Assembly: GCA_963806685.1 (NCBI GenBank) | Contig: CAWDZB010000014.1 | Location: 58,570-122,569, forward strand | Direction of reading: 5' to 3' | DNA: 64,000 bases | Origin: DDH964 sp963806685 | Lineage (GTDB): Bacteria; Desulfobacterota; Desulfuromonadia; Desulfuromonadales; DDH964 | Shown here: positions 42,090 through 51,140 of the stretch, in pieces | Position numbering within the stretch: position 1 is the first letter of the stretch | Layout of the letters: each line of letters starts with the position of its first letter | The notes under the pieces: generated by a model | What the model was told of the DNA's origin: nothing | What the model saw: only the letters and a program-made list of their open reading frames with translations | Databases searched by the model: none | Made by a program: the position numbers and the translations under genes

Positions 42090-43085
42090 CTAGCCTTGCA
42101 GCAACAAGAATACCGCCCCGGTGACGATGACGTTGAGCAGTGCCAGCGGCACCAGGATCTTCCAGCCGAAGTGCATCAGCTGGTCGTAGCGCAGCCTGGG
42201 CAGGGTGCCACGGATCCAGATGAAGACGAAGCTGACCGCCAGCACCTTGATGGCGAACCAGACCACCGGCGGCAGCAGCGGCCCGTGCCAGCCGCCGAGG
42301 AAGAAGACGGTGGTCATCGCGCCGAGGATGATCATGTTGATGTACTCGCCGACGAAGAACAGGCCGAAGCGCATCCCCGAGTACTCGGTGTGGTAGCCGG
42401 CGACCAGTTCGTTCTCCGCCTCGGGGATGTCGAAGGGGGTGCGTTTCGATTCGGCAGCGACGCTGACGACGAAGATCAGGAAGGCCAGCGGCTGGGTCAC
42501 GGCGAAGGGCCAGGGGTTCTGGGCATTGACGATGTCGGTGAGGGAGAAGGAGCGCGCGCCGAGGATCACCGGCACTACCGCCAGGCCCATGGAGAGCTCG
42601 TAGGAGATCAGCTGGGCGAGGCCGCGAATCGCCCCGAGCAGGGCATACTTGGAGTTGGAGGCCCAGCCGCCGAGGGCGATGCCGTAGACCGCCAGCGAGG
42701 AGAGGCCGAGAAAGTAGAGGACGCCGACGTTGAGGTCGCAGACCACCAGCGGCACCCGCTGGCCGAAGAGAGTGATCGGCGGGCCGAAAGGGACCACGGC
42801 GAAGGCGAGAATGGCGGTCACCGCCGCCAGCCCCGGCGAGAGCATGAACAGCCACTTGTCGGCGCTGGCCGGGCAGACATCTTCCTTGGTCAGCATCTTG
42901 ATCAGGTCGGCCAGCGGCTGCAGAGCACCGAAGGGACCGACCCGGTTGGGGCCGTAGCGCAGCTGCATGCGTCCGAGCAACTTGCGCTCGGCAAGGACCA
43001 GGTAGGCGGCCAGGGTGAGAATGACGCCAAAGACAAGGCCGAGCTTGACCAGGATCAGGATCAGGGTGATCAGCAGGGGATTCAT
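42090..43085 (-). CDS. nuoH: NADH-quinone oxidoreductase subunit H
   Basis: 331-aa membrane subunit forming the quinone entry. Motifs LAERKLLGRMQLRYGPNRVGPFG, GWASNSKYALLGAIRGLAQL and DIPEAENELVAGYHTEYSGM (acidic E-channel loop). ATG overlaps the nuoG stop (ATGA). Confidence 0.96.
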   Translation of the reverse strand: MNPLLITLILILVKLGLVFGVILTLAAYLVLAERKLLGRMQLRYGPNRVGPFGALQPLADLIKMLTKEDVCPASADKWLFMLSPGLAAVTAILAFAVVPFGPPITLFGQRVPLVVCDLNVGVLYFLGLSSLAVYGIALGGWASNSKYALLGAIRGLAQLISYELSMGLAVVPVILGARSFSLTDIVNAQNPWPFAVTQPLAFLIFVVSVAAESKRTPFDIPEAENELVAGYHTEYSGMRFGLFFVGEYINMIILGAMTTVFFLGGWHGPLLPPVVWFAIKVLAVSFVFIWIRGTLPRLRYDQLMHFGWKILVPLALLNVIVTGAVFLLLQG

Positions 43086-45487
43086 GCGTCTCCCCCCTTC
43101 TCCAGCGCGCAGTCGAGGAGCGGCCCGCCGGGGACCAGGCATTCGAGGCCGCTGCCGCGCAGCCGCGGGACGATGGCCAGCCCCGGGGCCATCCCTTCCT
43201 CGAGGCGCACCGTCGCCTGCAGGTGGCCGAAGCGGGTGGTAAGCCGCGCACTGGCGCCGGCGGCGAGGCCGAGGCGCCCGGCGTCGGCGGGATGGAGCAG
43301 CACCGCCGCTTCCGGACGCAGCGGCGTCAGGGGGGCGGAGAGGCTGGAGAGAAGCTCGGAGCCGACGAAGCTCTCCACCGGCAGCAGGCGCAGCGACCCT
43401 TCCGCGACCCCGGTGGCGGTCTGCGCTGTCCCCGGGAGCCGTTGCACTCCCTCCCCGGCGACGCGGACGCCGCCGTCCTCGGGGGCGAGCCCGGGCAATC
43501 CGGCGAAGCGCGGATCGGCGGCGGCCAGCTCCCGGCGCAGGCCTGTGAGGCTGCGGTTGGCACCGGACAGAGCGGAAAGAACCGCCCAGGCCGGGCGCGG
43601 CTCATCACCGGGGGTGTCGAGGCGGAAACTGCGGGGTGGATGGTCCCCCTCGCCGGTGACCCGGATCGGGACACCGGGCTCGAAAGTCGAGGCGAAGGCA
43701 AGCTGTCGCCCCTCCTGGTTGACGTAGCTGCCAGCGCCCTCGGCGGTGACGGTGGTCGGCAAAAAAATGTGGGCGCGCTGCGCCGCCTGGCCGGGAACGC
43801 AATCGAGCACCACCACCAGCTCGAGGCGGGCCAGCGCCGCTTCAACCCGCCCCGGATCGGGATGGTCGAGAAACGGATCGTTCTCCAGGCAGATGAGGCT
43901 CTTTACCTTCCCGGCGAGGATGGCATCGAGCAGGGTGTCGGCGTCGGGCCCGTCGCCGGCCAGCAGCGCTGCCCCGTAGCTGTTGGGTGCAGCGAGCAGG
44001 ACGCTGGCGCCGCAGCGCCGCTCCGGGCGATCGAGGGTTCGCGCCGCGGCAAGCAGGGCGGCGATGCCGGCGGTGCCGAGCAGGTCGCCGCCGCCGATCA
44101 GCACCGGGCTTTTGGCCTCCTGCAGGCGGGCGGCGATGCCGGCGAGGACGCTCTGCTGCTGGCGGCTGAAGGCGGCATAGTCGCCGGCAAGGAGGGCGTC
44201 CAGCGCCGCCGGCAGCTGCTCCGGGGCCAGCGGCAGGTGGGCGGCGGCGCAGGGAAGCTGCACCGGCCGCGGATCGAGAACGGCGACGTGGGCCCCGGCG
44301 CGCACCGCCTGGCGGATCGCCAGCGCCAGCATCGGCCCCTCGGCGAGGGGGTCGGCGCCGACCAGCAGCAGGAAATCGCTGTGGCGGATCTCCTCCTGGC
44401 TGCGCGCCAGATCGCCGAGGCCGGCCGCCAGGGTGCGCGCGGCATGGTCGCGCTGCGGATGGGGATCGAAAGTCAGCCTGGAGCTGCCGAGCTGCCGAGC
44501 CCACTCGCCGAGGGCCCAGTTGGCCTCCAGCGCCGCCCGCGGCGAGCCGAGAAAGGCAACGCTCTGCGCACCGTGGGCGTTGATCTGCCCGGCAATCCGT
44601 CCGCGCAGAACCAGCAGCGCCTCGGACCAGTCGACCTTGGCGCCGTCGACCCGCGGGTGGCGCGGCCGCGCCGGGTGGTTGGCGTGGCCATAGCCGAAGC
44701 GGCCGCGGTCGCAGATGAAGAAGCCGTTGGTGTGCTGGTTGACGCCGCCGCGCATCCGCTGCAGCTCCCGGTAGCGGGCGCCGGGGACGACGGCGCAGCC
44801 GAGGCTGCAGTGGGGGCAGACCGAAGGCGCCTCCTGCAGGTCCCAGAAGCGGGACTTGAAACGGAAGGTCTTGTCGGTGAAGACCCCGGTCGGGCAGGCA
44901 TCAACGATGTTGCCGGAGAAAGGGCTCTCCAGACGGCCGTCGCGGAAGCGTCCGAAGTAGAGACGGTCGCGGGAGCCCATGACGCCGAAGTCGTCGCCGC
45001 CGCAATAGTCCTGGTAGGTACGCACGCAGCGGTAGCACTGGATGCAGCGGTTCATCTCGTGGACGATGAACGGGCCGAGGTCCTGGTTGCGGTAGGTCCG
45101 TTTCGGTCCGCGATAGCGACGGATGCCATGGCCGCCGGCGACGGTCATGTCCTGCAACTGGCATTCACCCCCCTCGTCGCAGACCGGACAGTCGTGGGGG
45201 TGGTTCATCATCAGCCACTCGATGACGTAAGCGCGCTGCTCGACGGAGGCCTCGTCGACGGTGGAAACCACCATGCCGTCCTTGGCCTCGACCATGCAGG
45301 ACATCTGGATTCCCTTGACCGGCCCCTCCACGAACTTCATGGCGCACAACCGGCAGGCTCCCACCGCCCCCAGCGCCTCGTGGTAGCAGAAGTGGGGGAT
45401 GACGATGCCGAGCCGCTTCGCCGCCTCGAGGACGTTGGCTCCGGCGGGAACGGTGACGCTCTGGTTGTCGATGGTCAGGGTCGGCAT
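43082..45487 (-). CDS. nuoG: NADH-quinone oxidoreductase subunit G
   Basis: 801-aa peripheral subunit. N-terminal [2Fe-2S] site (CYHEALGAVGACRLC and later Cys), then HDCPVCDEGGECQLQD (His-ligated cluster N5), CIQCYRCVRTYQDYC and CPHCSLGC, followed by a molybdopterin-oxidoreductase-like domain with no active site. The very GC-rich C-terminal region is less conserved, as in other NuoG. Confidence 0.95.
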   Translation of the reverse strand: MPTLTIDNQSVTVPAGANVLEAAKRLGIVIPHFCYHEALGAVGACRLCAMKFVEGPVKGIQMSCMVEAKDGMVVSTVDEASVEQRAYVIEWLMMNHPHDCPVCDEGGECQLQDMTVAGGHGIRRYRGPKRTYRNQDLGPFIVHEMNRCIQCYRCVRTYQDYCGGDDFGVMGSRDRLYFGRFRDGRLESPFSGNIVDACPTGVFTDKTFRFKSRFWDLQEAPSVCPHCSLGCAVVPGARYRELQRMRGGVNQHTNGFFICDRGRFGYGHANHPARPRHPRVDGAKVDWSEALLVLRGRIAGQINAHGAQSVAFLGSPRAALEANWALGEWARQLGSSRLTFDPHPQRDHAARTLAAGLGDLARSQEEIRHSDFLLLVGADPLAEGPMLALAIRQAVRAGAHVAVLDPRPVQLPCAAAHLPLAPEQLPAALDALLAGDYAAFSRQQQSVLAGIAARLQEAKSPVLIGGGDLLGTAGIAALLAAARTLDRPERRCGASVLLAAPNSYGAALLAGDGPDADTLLDAILAGKVKSLICLENDPFLDHPDPGRVEAALARLELVVVLDCVPGQAAQRAHIFLPTTVTAEGAGSYVNQEGRQLAFASTFEPGVPIRVTGEGDHPPRSFRLDTPGDEPRPAWAVLSALSGANRSLTGLRRELAAADPRFAGLPGLAPEDGGVRVAGEGVQRLPGTAQTATGVAEGSLRLLPVESFVGSELLSSLSAPLTPLRPEAAVLLHPADAGRLGLAAGASARLTTRFGHLQATVRLEEGMAPGLAIVPRLRGSGLECLVPGGPLLDCALEKGGDA

Positions 45488-45524
45488 AAGTCCAGATCTT
45501 TTTTAAAACCCACGAATGGGCCTT

Positions 45525-46805
45525 TCAGCTTTTCGCCAGGGGACATCTCCCTAGCCGGATATGGTCCATCACTTCTTCTTCGAAGAGCCGCAGCAGACTC
45601 TCCACCGGACCCATGGCGCCCATCGCCAGGGCACAGAAGGTGCGGCCGTTGATGTTGCGGATCTGGCCGCGCAGATTCTCGATGTCCTCCACCGTCCCCT
45701 CCCCGCGCTCGAGCTTCTCCAGCAGCCAGTTGATGTAGGGGAGGCCGTCGCGGCAGGGGGTGCACCAGCCGCAGCTCTCGCGGGCGAAGAAGCGGTTGAG
45801 GTTGAGGGTCGCCCGGACCATGCAGGTGGTCTCGTCGAAGACCGTCACCCCGGCGGTGCCGAGGCGGCTGCCAACCGTCTCCGGCCCCTCGAAGTCGAGG
45901 GGAGTGTCAAGATGTTCTGCGGTCAGGTAGGGGGTCGAGGCGCCGCCGGGGAGGCAGGCCTTGAACCTGCGCCCCTGCCAGACGCCGCCGCCGTGAACCT
46001 CGACGATCTCCCGTACCGTGGTGCCGAGCGGCAGCTCCAGGCAGGAGGTCTTTTCCAGGTGCCCGGAGAGGCCGTAGAGCTTGGTCCCCGCTCCCTTCTC
46101 CGTGGCTGCCAGCGACTGGAACCAATCGGCGCCGCCGGTGACGATGTGCTGGATGTTGGCCAGGGTCTCGACGTTGTTGACCGTGGTCGGCCTGTCGAAG
46201 AGCCCCCTGACCGCCGGAAAGGGGGGTTTGCTGCGCGGATTGGCACGCTTCCCCTCGAGGCTGTTGAGCAGGGCGGTCTCCTCGCCGCAGATGTAGCGCC
46301 CGGCGCTGCCATGGACGTGCAGTTCGCAGGAAAAACCACTGCCGAGAATGTCCTTGCCCAGGTAGCCGGCCTCTTTCGCCTCGGCGATAGCCCGCTCGAG
46401 GCAGCTGCGTGCCGCCTCGTAGGCGAAGCGGATGAAGATGTAGCCGACCGGGACCTGCAGGGCATAGGCGGCGATGATCATCCCCTCCACCAGCTGGTGG
46501 GGGTCGGCCTCCAGCAGCACCCGGTCCTTGTAGGTCCCCGGCTCCATCTCGTCGCCGTTGCAGACCAGGTACTTTTCCCCGGGCGCATCGGCGGGAAAGA
46601 AGGACCACTTCAGACCGGTGGAAAAGCCCGCCCCGCCCCGCCCGCGCAGCCCCGAGTCCTTGACCGTCTCGCGCACCTCGGCCGGGGTCATGGTCTTGAG
46701 CGCCTTCTCCAGGCCCTTATAGCCGCCGCTCTTGCGGTAGCCGTCGAGGAAGACGGTCTCGCCGGGGCGGCGGTTTTTGAAGAGGATTTGCGGGGTGTCG
46801 GTCAT
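45525..46805 (-). CDS. nuoF: NADH-quinone oxidoreductase subunit F
   Basis: 426-aa subunit that oxidises NADH. GLRGRGGAGFSTGLKW and CNGDEMEPGTYKDR bind NADH and FMN, CGEETALLNSLEG follows, and cluster N3 is held by CGWCTPCRDG and TFCALAMG. No extra N-terminal Fe-S or thioredoxin-like extension is present. Gap of 37 bases to nuoG. Confidence 0.96.
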   Translation of the reverse strand: MTDTPQILFKNRRPGETVFLDGYRKSGGYKGLEKALKTMTPAEVRETVKDSGLRGRGGAGFSTGLKWSFFPADAPGEKYLVCNGDEMEPGTYKDRVLLEADPHQLVEGMIIAAYALQVPVGYIFIRFAYEAARSCLERAIAEAKEAGYLGKDILGSGFSCELHVHGSAGRYICGEETALLNSLEGKRANPRSKPPFPAVRGLFDRPTTVNNVETLANIQHIVTGGADWFQSLAATEKGAGTKLYGLSGHLEKTSCLELPLGTTVREIVEVHGGGVWQGRRFKACLPGGASTPYLTAEHLDTPLDFEGPETVGSRLGTAGVTVFDETTCMVRATLNLNRFFARESCGWCTPCRDGLPYINWLLEKLERGEGTVEDIENLRGQIRNINGRTFCALAMGAMGPVESLLRLFEEEVMDHIRLGRCPLAKS

Positions 46806-46828
46806 AAGTACCTGTCAAACCTGAAATT

Positions 46829-46997
46829 CCACCACGAAGCCACGAAGATCACGAAGGAAAAGCAAAATCCAATTTCGATTTGTTCGCGATTTCACAACCT
46901 GAATCGAATTCCGATTTTCATCGTGAAGTCATCAGGAGGCTATTTCGCTTTTTTCCTTCCTTCGCCCTTCTTCGTATCCTTCGTGCCTTCGTGGTGG
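46829..46997. repeat. CCACGAAG inverted repeat between nuoE and nuoF
   Basis: CCACCACGAAGCCACGAAG at 46829 faces CTTCGTGCCTTCGTGGTGG ending at 46997, a long imperfect stem with a diverged loop of about 100 bases. A sister copy lies on the other side of nuoE at 47507-47624. Confidence 0.75.
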
Positions 46998-46998
46998 A

Positions 46999-47475
46999 TT
47001 AGCTCTTCTCTTTTTCCAGTATCTCGTCCACCTTCTCCGGCGTCAGGTCGCCGTAAGTGGTGAGGCCGATCAGCATCGCCGGGGCTTCGCCGCAGGCGCC
47101 GAGGCAGCAGGTCGGCAACAGGGTGAAGGCGCCGTCGGCGGTGGTCTCGCCGGGAGCGATGCCGAGCTTCAGCTGCAGCCAGGAGTAGAGTTGCTCGCCG
47201 CCGCGGCTCCAGCAGCAGATCGAGTCGCAGACGTGGATCACCTTGCGGCCCACCGGCTGCCGGTAGAGCTTATCGTAGAAGGTCGCCACCTCCTCGATCC
47301 TGATCGGCGTGGTGCCGAGGACATGTGCCGCCAGTTCGACCCCCTCGTCGGGGATCCAGCCGTGGTTGGCCTGGATCGAGCGAAGCACGTCGATGACCAT
47401 CTCCATCGGGTGCTCCGCGGAGGCGGCCCGGGTCGTGTAATCGTCGATCTGTTCCTGGGTCAGGAGTTCGGTCAT
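46999..47475 (-). CDS. nuoE: NADH-quinone oxidoreductase subunit E
   Basis: 158-aa thioredoxin-like subunit with the N1a [2Fe-2S] cluster: ligands in HVCDSICCW and LPTCCLGACGEAPAM. IQANHGWIPDEGVELAAHVLG and TFYDKLYRQP are family marks. ATG at 47475 chosen at the conserved start. Flanked by two copies of the CCACGAAG repeat. Confidence 0.95.
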   Translation of the reverse strand: MTELLTQEQIDDYTTRAASAEHPMEMVIDVLRSIQANHGWIPDEGVELAAHVLGTTPIRIEEVATFYDKLYRQPVGRKVIHVCDSICCWSRGGEQLYSWLQLKLGIAPGETTADGAFTLLPTCCLGACGEAPAMLIGLTTYGDLTPEKVDEILEKEKS

Positions 47476-47506
47476 TTGCCGTCTCAATCTTAGGAAAACC
47501 TTCAAT

Positions 47507-47624
47507 CCACCACGAAGCCACGAAGAGCACGAAGGGAAAACTGGGGAAAGTCACAATCGACTTGGTTAATCCCCGAACATGATTTGGATGTTCTTCCGCT
47601 CTTCTTCGTGTCCTTCGTGGTGGG
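47507..47624. repeat. CCACGAAG inverted repeat between nuoBCD and nuoE
   Basis: CCACCACGAAGCCACGAAG at 47507 faces CTTCGTGTCCTTCGTGGTGG ending near 47623. Same family as 46829-46997, with shorter loop. Confidence 0.75.
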
Positions 47625-47625
47625 T

Positions 47626-50013
47626 TTACCGGTCCAAGTCCGCCAGCACGAAGTCGATCGATCCCAGAATAGTGATCAGATCCGCCACCAGCCAGCCGCG
47701 GGTCAGCACCGGCAACGCCTGCATGTGGGCAAAGCTCGGGGTGCGGATGCGCATCCGGTAGGGGACGTTGTTGCCGTCGGAGACGGCGTAGTAGCCGCAC
47801 TCCCCCTTGGCCGACTCGATCGCCCGGTAGCATTCGCCGACCGGCGGGGTCATGCCGCGGGTGACGTTGACAAAGTGGTGGATCAGACTTTCGATGTCGC
47901 GCAGGCCGTCCTGGCGCTTCGGGATGACGTAGCGGTAGTCGTCGGCGATCCAGCGCCCGGCGGGCATCTTCTCCGCCGCCTGGCAGACGATCTTCAGGCT
48001 CTGGCGCATCTCCTCGAGGCGCACCTGGTAGCGGGCGAAGGAGTCGCCGCCGCTGGCGGTGGCGATGTCGAAATCGAAATCCTGGTAGCTCGAATAGGGC
48101 ATGCTCCGGCGCAGGTCCCAGGCCATGCCGGTGGCGCGCAGGTTAGGCCCGGACAGGCCCCACTCGATCGCCTCGTCGCGGGAGATCACCCCGATCCCCT
48201 CGGTGCGGGCACGGAAGATCGGCCCGTCCGTAAGGAGCTGTTCGAACTCGCGAATGCGGGCGGCGAAATCCTTGGTGAAGGTATCGACTACTGTTTTCCA
48301 GCCATCGGGGAGGTCGTCGGGGACGCCGCCGATGCGGAACCAGGAGGGGTGCATGCGCCCGCCGGTGATCATCTCGACGATGTCGAAGATCTTCTCCCGC
48401 GACTCGAAGGCGTAGAAGACCGGGGTCATAGCGCCGACGTCGGCGGCGAAGGTGCCGACCCAGACCAGATGGTTGGCGATACGGAACAGCTCGTCGAGCA
48501 TCACCCGGATGACCTGCGCCCGCGGCGGCACCTCGACGCCGAGCAGGGTCTCCACCGCGTTGAGATAAGCGTGGTTATTGAGAACCCCGGAGAGGTAGTC
48601 GATGCGGTCGGTGTAGGGGATGAACTGGTTCCAGTGCTGGCGCTCCCCCATCTTTTCCGCGGCGCGGTGGTGGTAGCCGATGTCGGGATCGATATCGACG
48701 ATCTCCTCCCCTTCGAGCTGCAATACCAGGCGCAGCACGCCGTGGGTCCCCGGGTGATGGGGACCGAGATTGAGGATCATCGTCTCGTTGTCCTCGGGCA
48801 GGCGCTTCCCCTTGAAAAATTCGCCGCCATCACGGGGGATCATCGTCGCCGCGGTCGCCGCGGTGTAGGGGGCCATCTCGGTGGCGCGGAAGGGATGTTC
48901 CTTGCGCAGCGGGTGCCCCTGCCAGGAGTCGGGCATGAGGATGCGGCGCGGGTCGGGGTGGCCGGCGAAGTGGATGCCGAACATGTCGTAGACCTCGCGC
49001 TCGTACCAGTCGGCATTCTTCCAGATTCCGGTGATCGACGGTGCCTCGGGCTCCTCGCCGGAAAGCGGCACCTTGACCCGCAGGTAGCCGGGATCGTCGA
49101 AGCTGAGCAGGTGGTAGACGAGGGTGAAGTCGTGCTCCGGGGGCTTGGGGCGGGCGCTCTCGTCGACGGCGGTGATGTCCTCCAGGCGGCGGAAGCGTTT
49201 GGGCGCCTGCTCCTTGAGGAACTGGAGGAGCTGCGGGGCTGTGGCCGCGTCGGTGACGAAGGTCGGCATGTCCCGCCCGGCCGGGTCCTCCTTGACCGCA
49301 TCGCCGAAACGGCCGGCAAGGGCGCGGCGCAGCAGATCGGTCGAATCCGCGAAGACAACCTTCGGCTGCGGGGGGCGCCACATGACCTCGGAGCGGCTCT
49401 GCCAGAATTTGGGGTGCTGCAGCGAGGTGCCGCGGATAGTTGCGTTGCCGTAGCCGGGACCGCGTGGATCGCGGCTTTTGCTGACGCCGTCGACCAGCAC
49501 CGGCGCCGTCGTCCCCTCGCTGCCGCCGGACAGGCCCAGCACCGGGCGCGCCGGGTGTTCCTCCCGGGCGATCTTCTCCTGGAGGATCATCAGGCCCTGC
49601 ATGAAGGCCTCGGGGCGCGGCGGGCAGCCTGGGACGTAGACGTCGACCGGGAGGATCTGGTTGACCCCCTGGATGACGCTGTAGACGTCGTACATGCCGC
49701 CGGAGTTGGCGCAGCTCCCCATGGAGATTACCCACTTGGGGTTGGCCATCTGCTCGTAGAGGCGCAGGATCGACGGCCCCATCTTTTTGAAAGGGGTGCC
49801 GGAGATGACCATCAGGTCGGCCTCGCGGGGCGAGCCGCGCAGCACCTCGGCGCCAAAGCGGGCGAGGTCGAAGCGCGGCGTCATGCTGGTCATCATCTCC
49901 ACGAAGCAGCAGGAGAGACCGAAGAACATCGGCCAGAGGCTGTTCTTGCGCCCCCAGTTGATGGCGTCGTCGAGGCTGGCTAGGATGACGCCCGGCGGCA
50001 GTTCGCTGCTCAT
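47626..50013 (-). CDS. nuoBCD: Fused NADH-quinone oxidoreductase subunits B, C and D
   Basis: 795-aa single polypeptide. NuoB part (about 1-200): GLSCCFVEMM, MGSCANSGGMYD and VPGCPPRPEAF bind cluster N2. NuoC part (about 220-400): YLRVKVPL to WYEREVYDMFGIHFAGHPDPRR. NuoD part (about 425-795): NLGPHHPGTHGVLRL, the quinone-site His/Tyr region and the C-terminal ILGSIDFVLADLDR. No stop or frame change separates the domains. NuoCD fusions are common; a BCD fusion is rarer and fits Desulfuromonadia. ATG overlaps the nuoA stop. Confidence 0.95.
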   Translation of the reverse strand: MSSELPPGVILASLDDAINWGRKNSLWPMFFGLSCCFVEMMTSMTPRFDLARFGAEVLRGSPREADLMVISGTPFKKMGPSILRLYEQMANPKWVISMGSCANSGGMYDVYSVIQGVNQILPVDVYVPGCPPRPEAFMQGLMILQEKIAREEHPARPVLGLSGGSEGTTAPVLVDGVSKSRDPRGPGYGNATIRGTSLQHPKFWQSRSEVMWRPPQPKVVFADSTDLLRRALAGRFGDAVKEDPAGRDMPTFVTDAATAPQLLQFLKEQAPKRFRRLEDITAVDESARPKPPEHDFTLVYHLLSFDDPGYLRVKVPLSGEEPEAPSITGIWKNADWYEREVYDMFGIHFAGHPDPRRILMPDSWQGHPLRKEHPFRATEMAPYTAATAATMIPRDGGEFFKGKRLPEDNETMILNLGPHHPGTHGVLRLVLQLEGEEIVDIDPDIGYHHRAAEKMGERQHWNQFIPYTDRIDYLSGVLNNHAYLNAVETLLGVEVPPRAQVIRVMLDELFRIANHLVWVGTFAADVGAMTPVFYAFESREKIFDIVEMITGGRMHPSWFRIGGVPDDLPDGWKTVVDTFTKDFAARIREFEQLLTDGPIFRARTEGIGVISRDEAIEWGLSGPNLRATGMAWDLRRSMPYSSYQDFDFDIATASGGDSFARYQVRLEEMRQSLKIVCQAAEKMPAGRWIADDYRYVIPKRQDGLRDIESLIHHFVNVTRGMTPPVGECYRAIESAKGECGYYAVSDGNNVPYRMRIRTPSFAHMQALPVLTRGWLVADLITILGSIDFVLADLDR

Positions 50014-50467
50014 GACTCCCTCCCGCCGCGGGGCCGCACGTGCATCCGCGGGCCCCAGTCCAAGCCGCCCATTTTCCACAGGTAGACCAGGCCGGCAAAG
50101 AGGATGACGATGAAGAAGGTGATTTGCCAGAAACCGGCCCAGCCGAGCAGATCCCAGGCCACCGCCCAGGAGACGACGAAGATCATCTCGACGTCGAAGA
50201 CGATGAAGAAGATCGCCACCAGGTAGAAGGGGACCGGTTCACCGAGCTTGGCCTGGCCGGTGGGCGCGATTCCCGACTCGTAGGCCTCCCCCTTAAGAGG
50301 ACTGGTGGTACGGCGGCCGAGGAAACGGGCACAAAGAAGCAGCGTGCCGACCAGGGCGACCGCGATGACCACGTAAAGGCCGAGGGAGAGCAGCGCCGCA
50401 GCGTCAGGGGGCGCTTCTCCCCCGGGGGGGGGGCGGGCAGTGTGCTGGCGACGGCGGCGAGGAACAT
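50010..50467 (-). CDS. nuoA: NADH-quinone oxidoreductase subunit A, probable frameshift near N-terminus
   Basis: The conserved body, from the GTG at 50372 to the stop at 50010, is a 120-aa NuoA: GEAYESGIAPTGQA, VPFYLVAIFFIVFDVEMIFVV and LLGWAGFWQITFFIVIL. That start would cut the first helix short. The helix continues upstream in frame (DAAALLSLGLYVVIAVA) with no start codon, while another frame begins ATG at 50467 (MFLAAVASTLPAPPP). The two meet in a C10-G5 run (50419-50433), so a miscounted homopolymer most simply restores a full protein. First gene of the operon. Confidence 0.85.
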
Positions 50468-50586
50468 GCGTGACTCGGGTTAGCGGAAAAACGGGCCGGG
50501 CGGCGCTGGCGCGGCGGCGGGGAAAACGCTCAGAAGGATATCACAGATTGAACCGATGTCCACGGAGGATGACGGCAGGCTGCGGG

Positions 50587-51039
50587 TTACCCCTCCTGGC
50601 GGCCGGCGGCGATTGCTGCCCGCGCCAGTTCATCGCAGCGCTCGTTTTCGGCGTGGCCGGCGTGGCCGCGCACCCAGTGCCACTCGACCTGGTGGCGGCG
50701 GGTCTGCTCCAGCAGCTCTTCCCAGAGGTCGCGGTTGGCGACATCTTTCTTCTGGCTGTTTTTCCAGCCGCGCTTGACCCAGCCGGCGATCCACTCGGTG
50801 ATCCCTTTTTTGACGTACTCGGAGTCGGTGGTCAGGTGGACCCGGCAGGACCGCTTGAGGGCGGCGAGCCCTTGGATGGCTGCCGTCAGCTCCATGCGAT
50901 TGTTGGTCGTCTCCGGTGCGTAGCCGGAGAGCTCCTTGACGTGGCCGTCCCAGCGCAGGATGGTCCCCCAGCCGCCGGGTCCGGGATTGCCCGAACAGGC
51001 GCCGTCGGAGAAGATTTCCACCAGCTTGTCGTTTGCCAT
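50587..51039 (-). CDS. rnhA: Ribonuclease HI
   Basis: 150-aa enzyme that cuts RNA in RNA-DNA hybrids. Catalytic acidic residues in IFSDGACSGNPGPGGW, NNRMELTAAIQGL, LTTDSEYVKKGI and GHAGHAENERCDELAR; the basic handle VKRGWKNSQKKDVANRDLW is present. ATG at 51039 after a GTG two codons upstream. Confidence 0.95.
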   Translation of the reverse strand: MANDKLVEIFSDGACSGNPGPGGWGTILRWDGHVKELSGYAPETTNNRMELTAAIQGLAALKRSCRVHLTTDSEYVKKGITEWIAGWVKRGWKNSQKKDVANRDLWEELLEQTRRHQVEWHWVRGHAGHAENERCDELARAAIAAGRQEG

Positions 51040-51140
51040 TCTCACCGTCTCCGAGTTAGGATAGAAAACCCGAAGACGATACCGGAATCATTTCGAAAAG
51101 GAAACCCCCTTGCCCCTTTCCCGCCCCGAGGTACAGTGCC

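Noticed and set aside
46829..47624. CCACGAAG repeats as a CRISPR array
   Set aside because: They are inverted arms of two separate elements on either side of nuoE, not regularly spaced direct repeats, and no cas gene is present.
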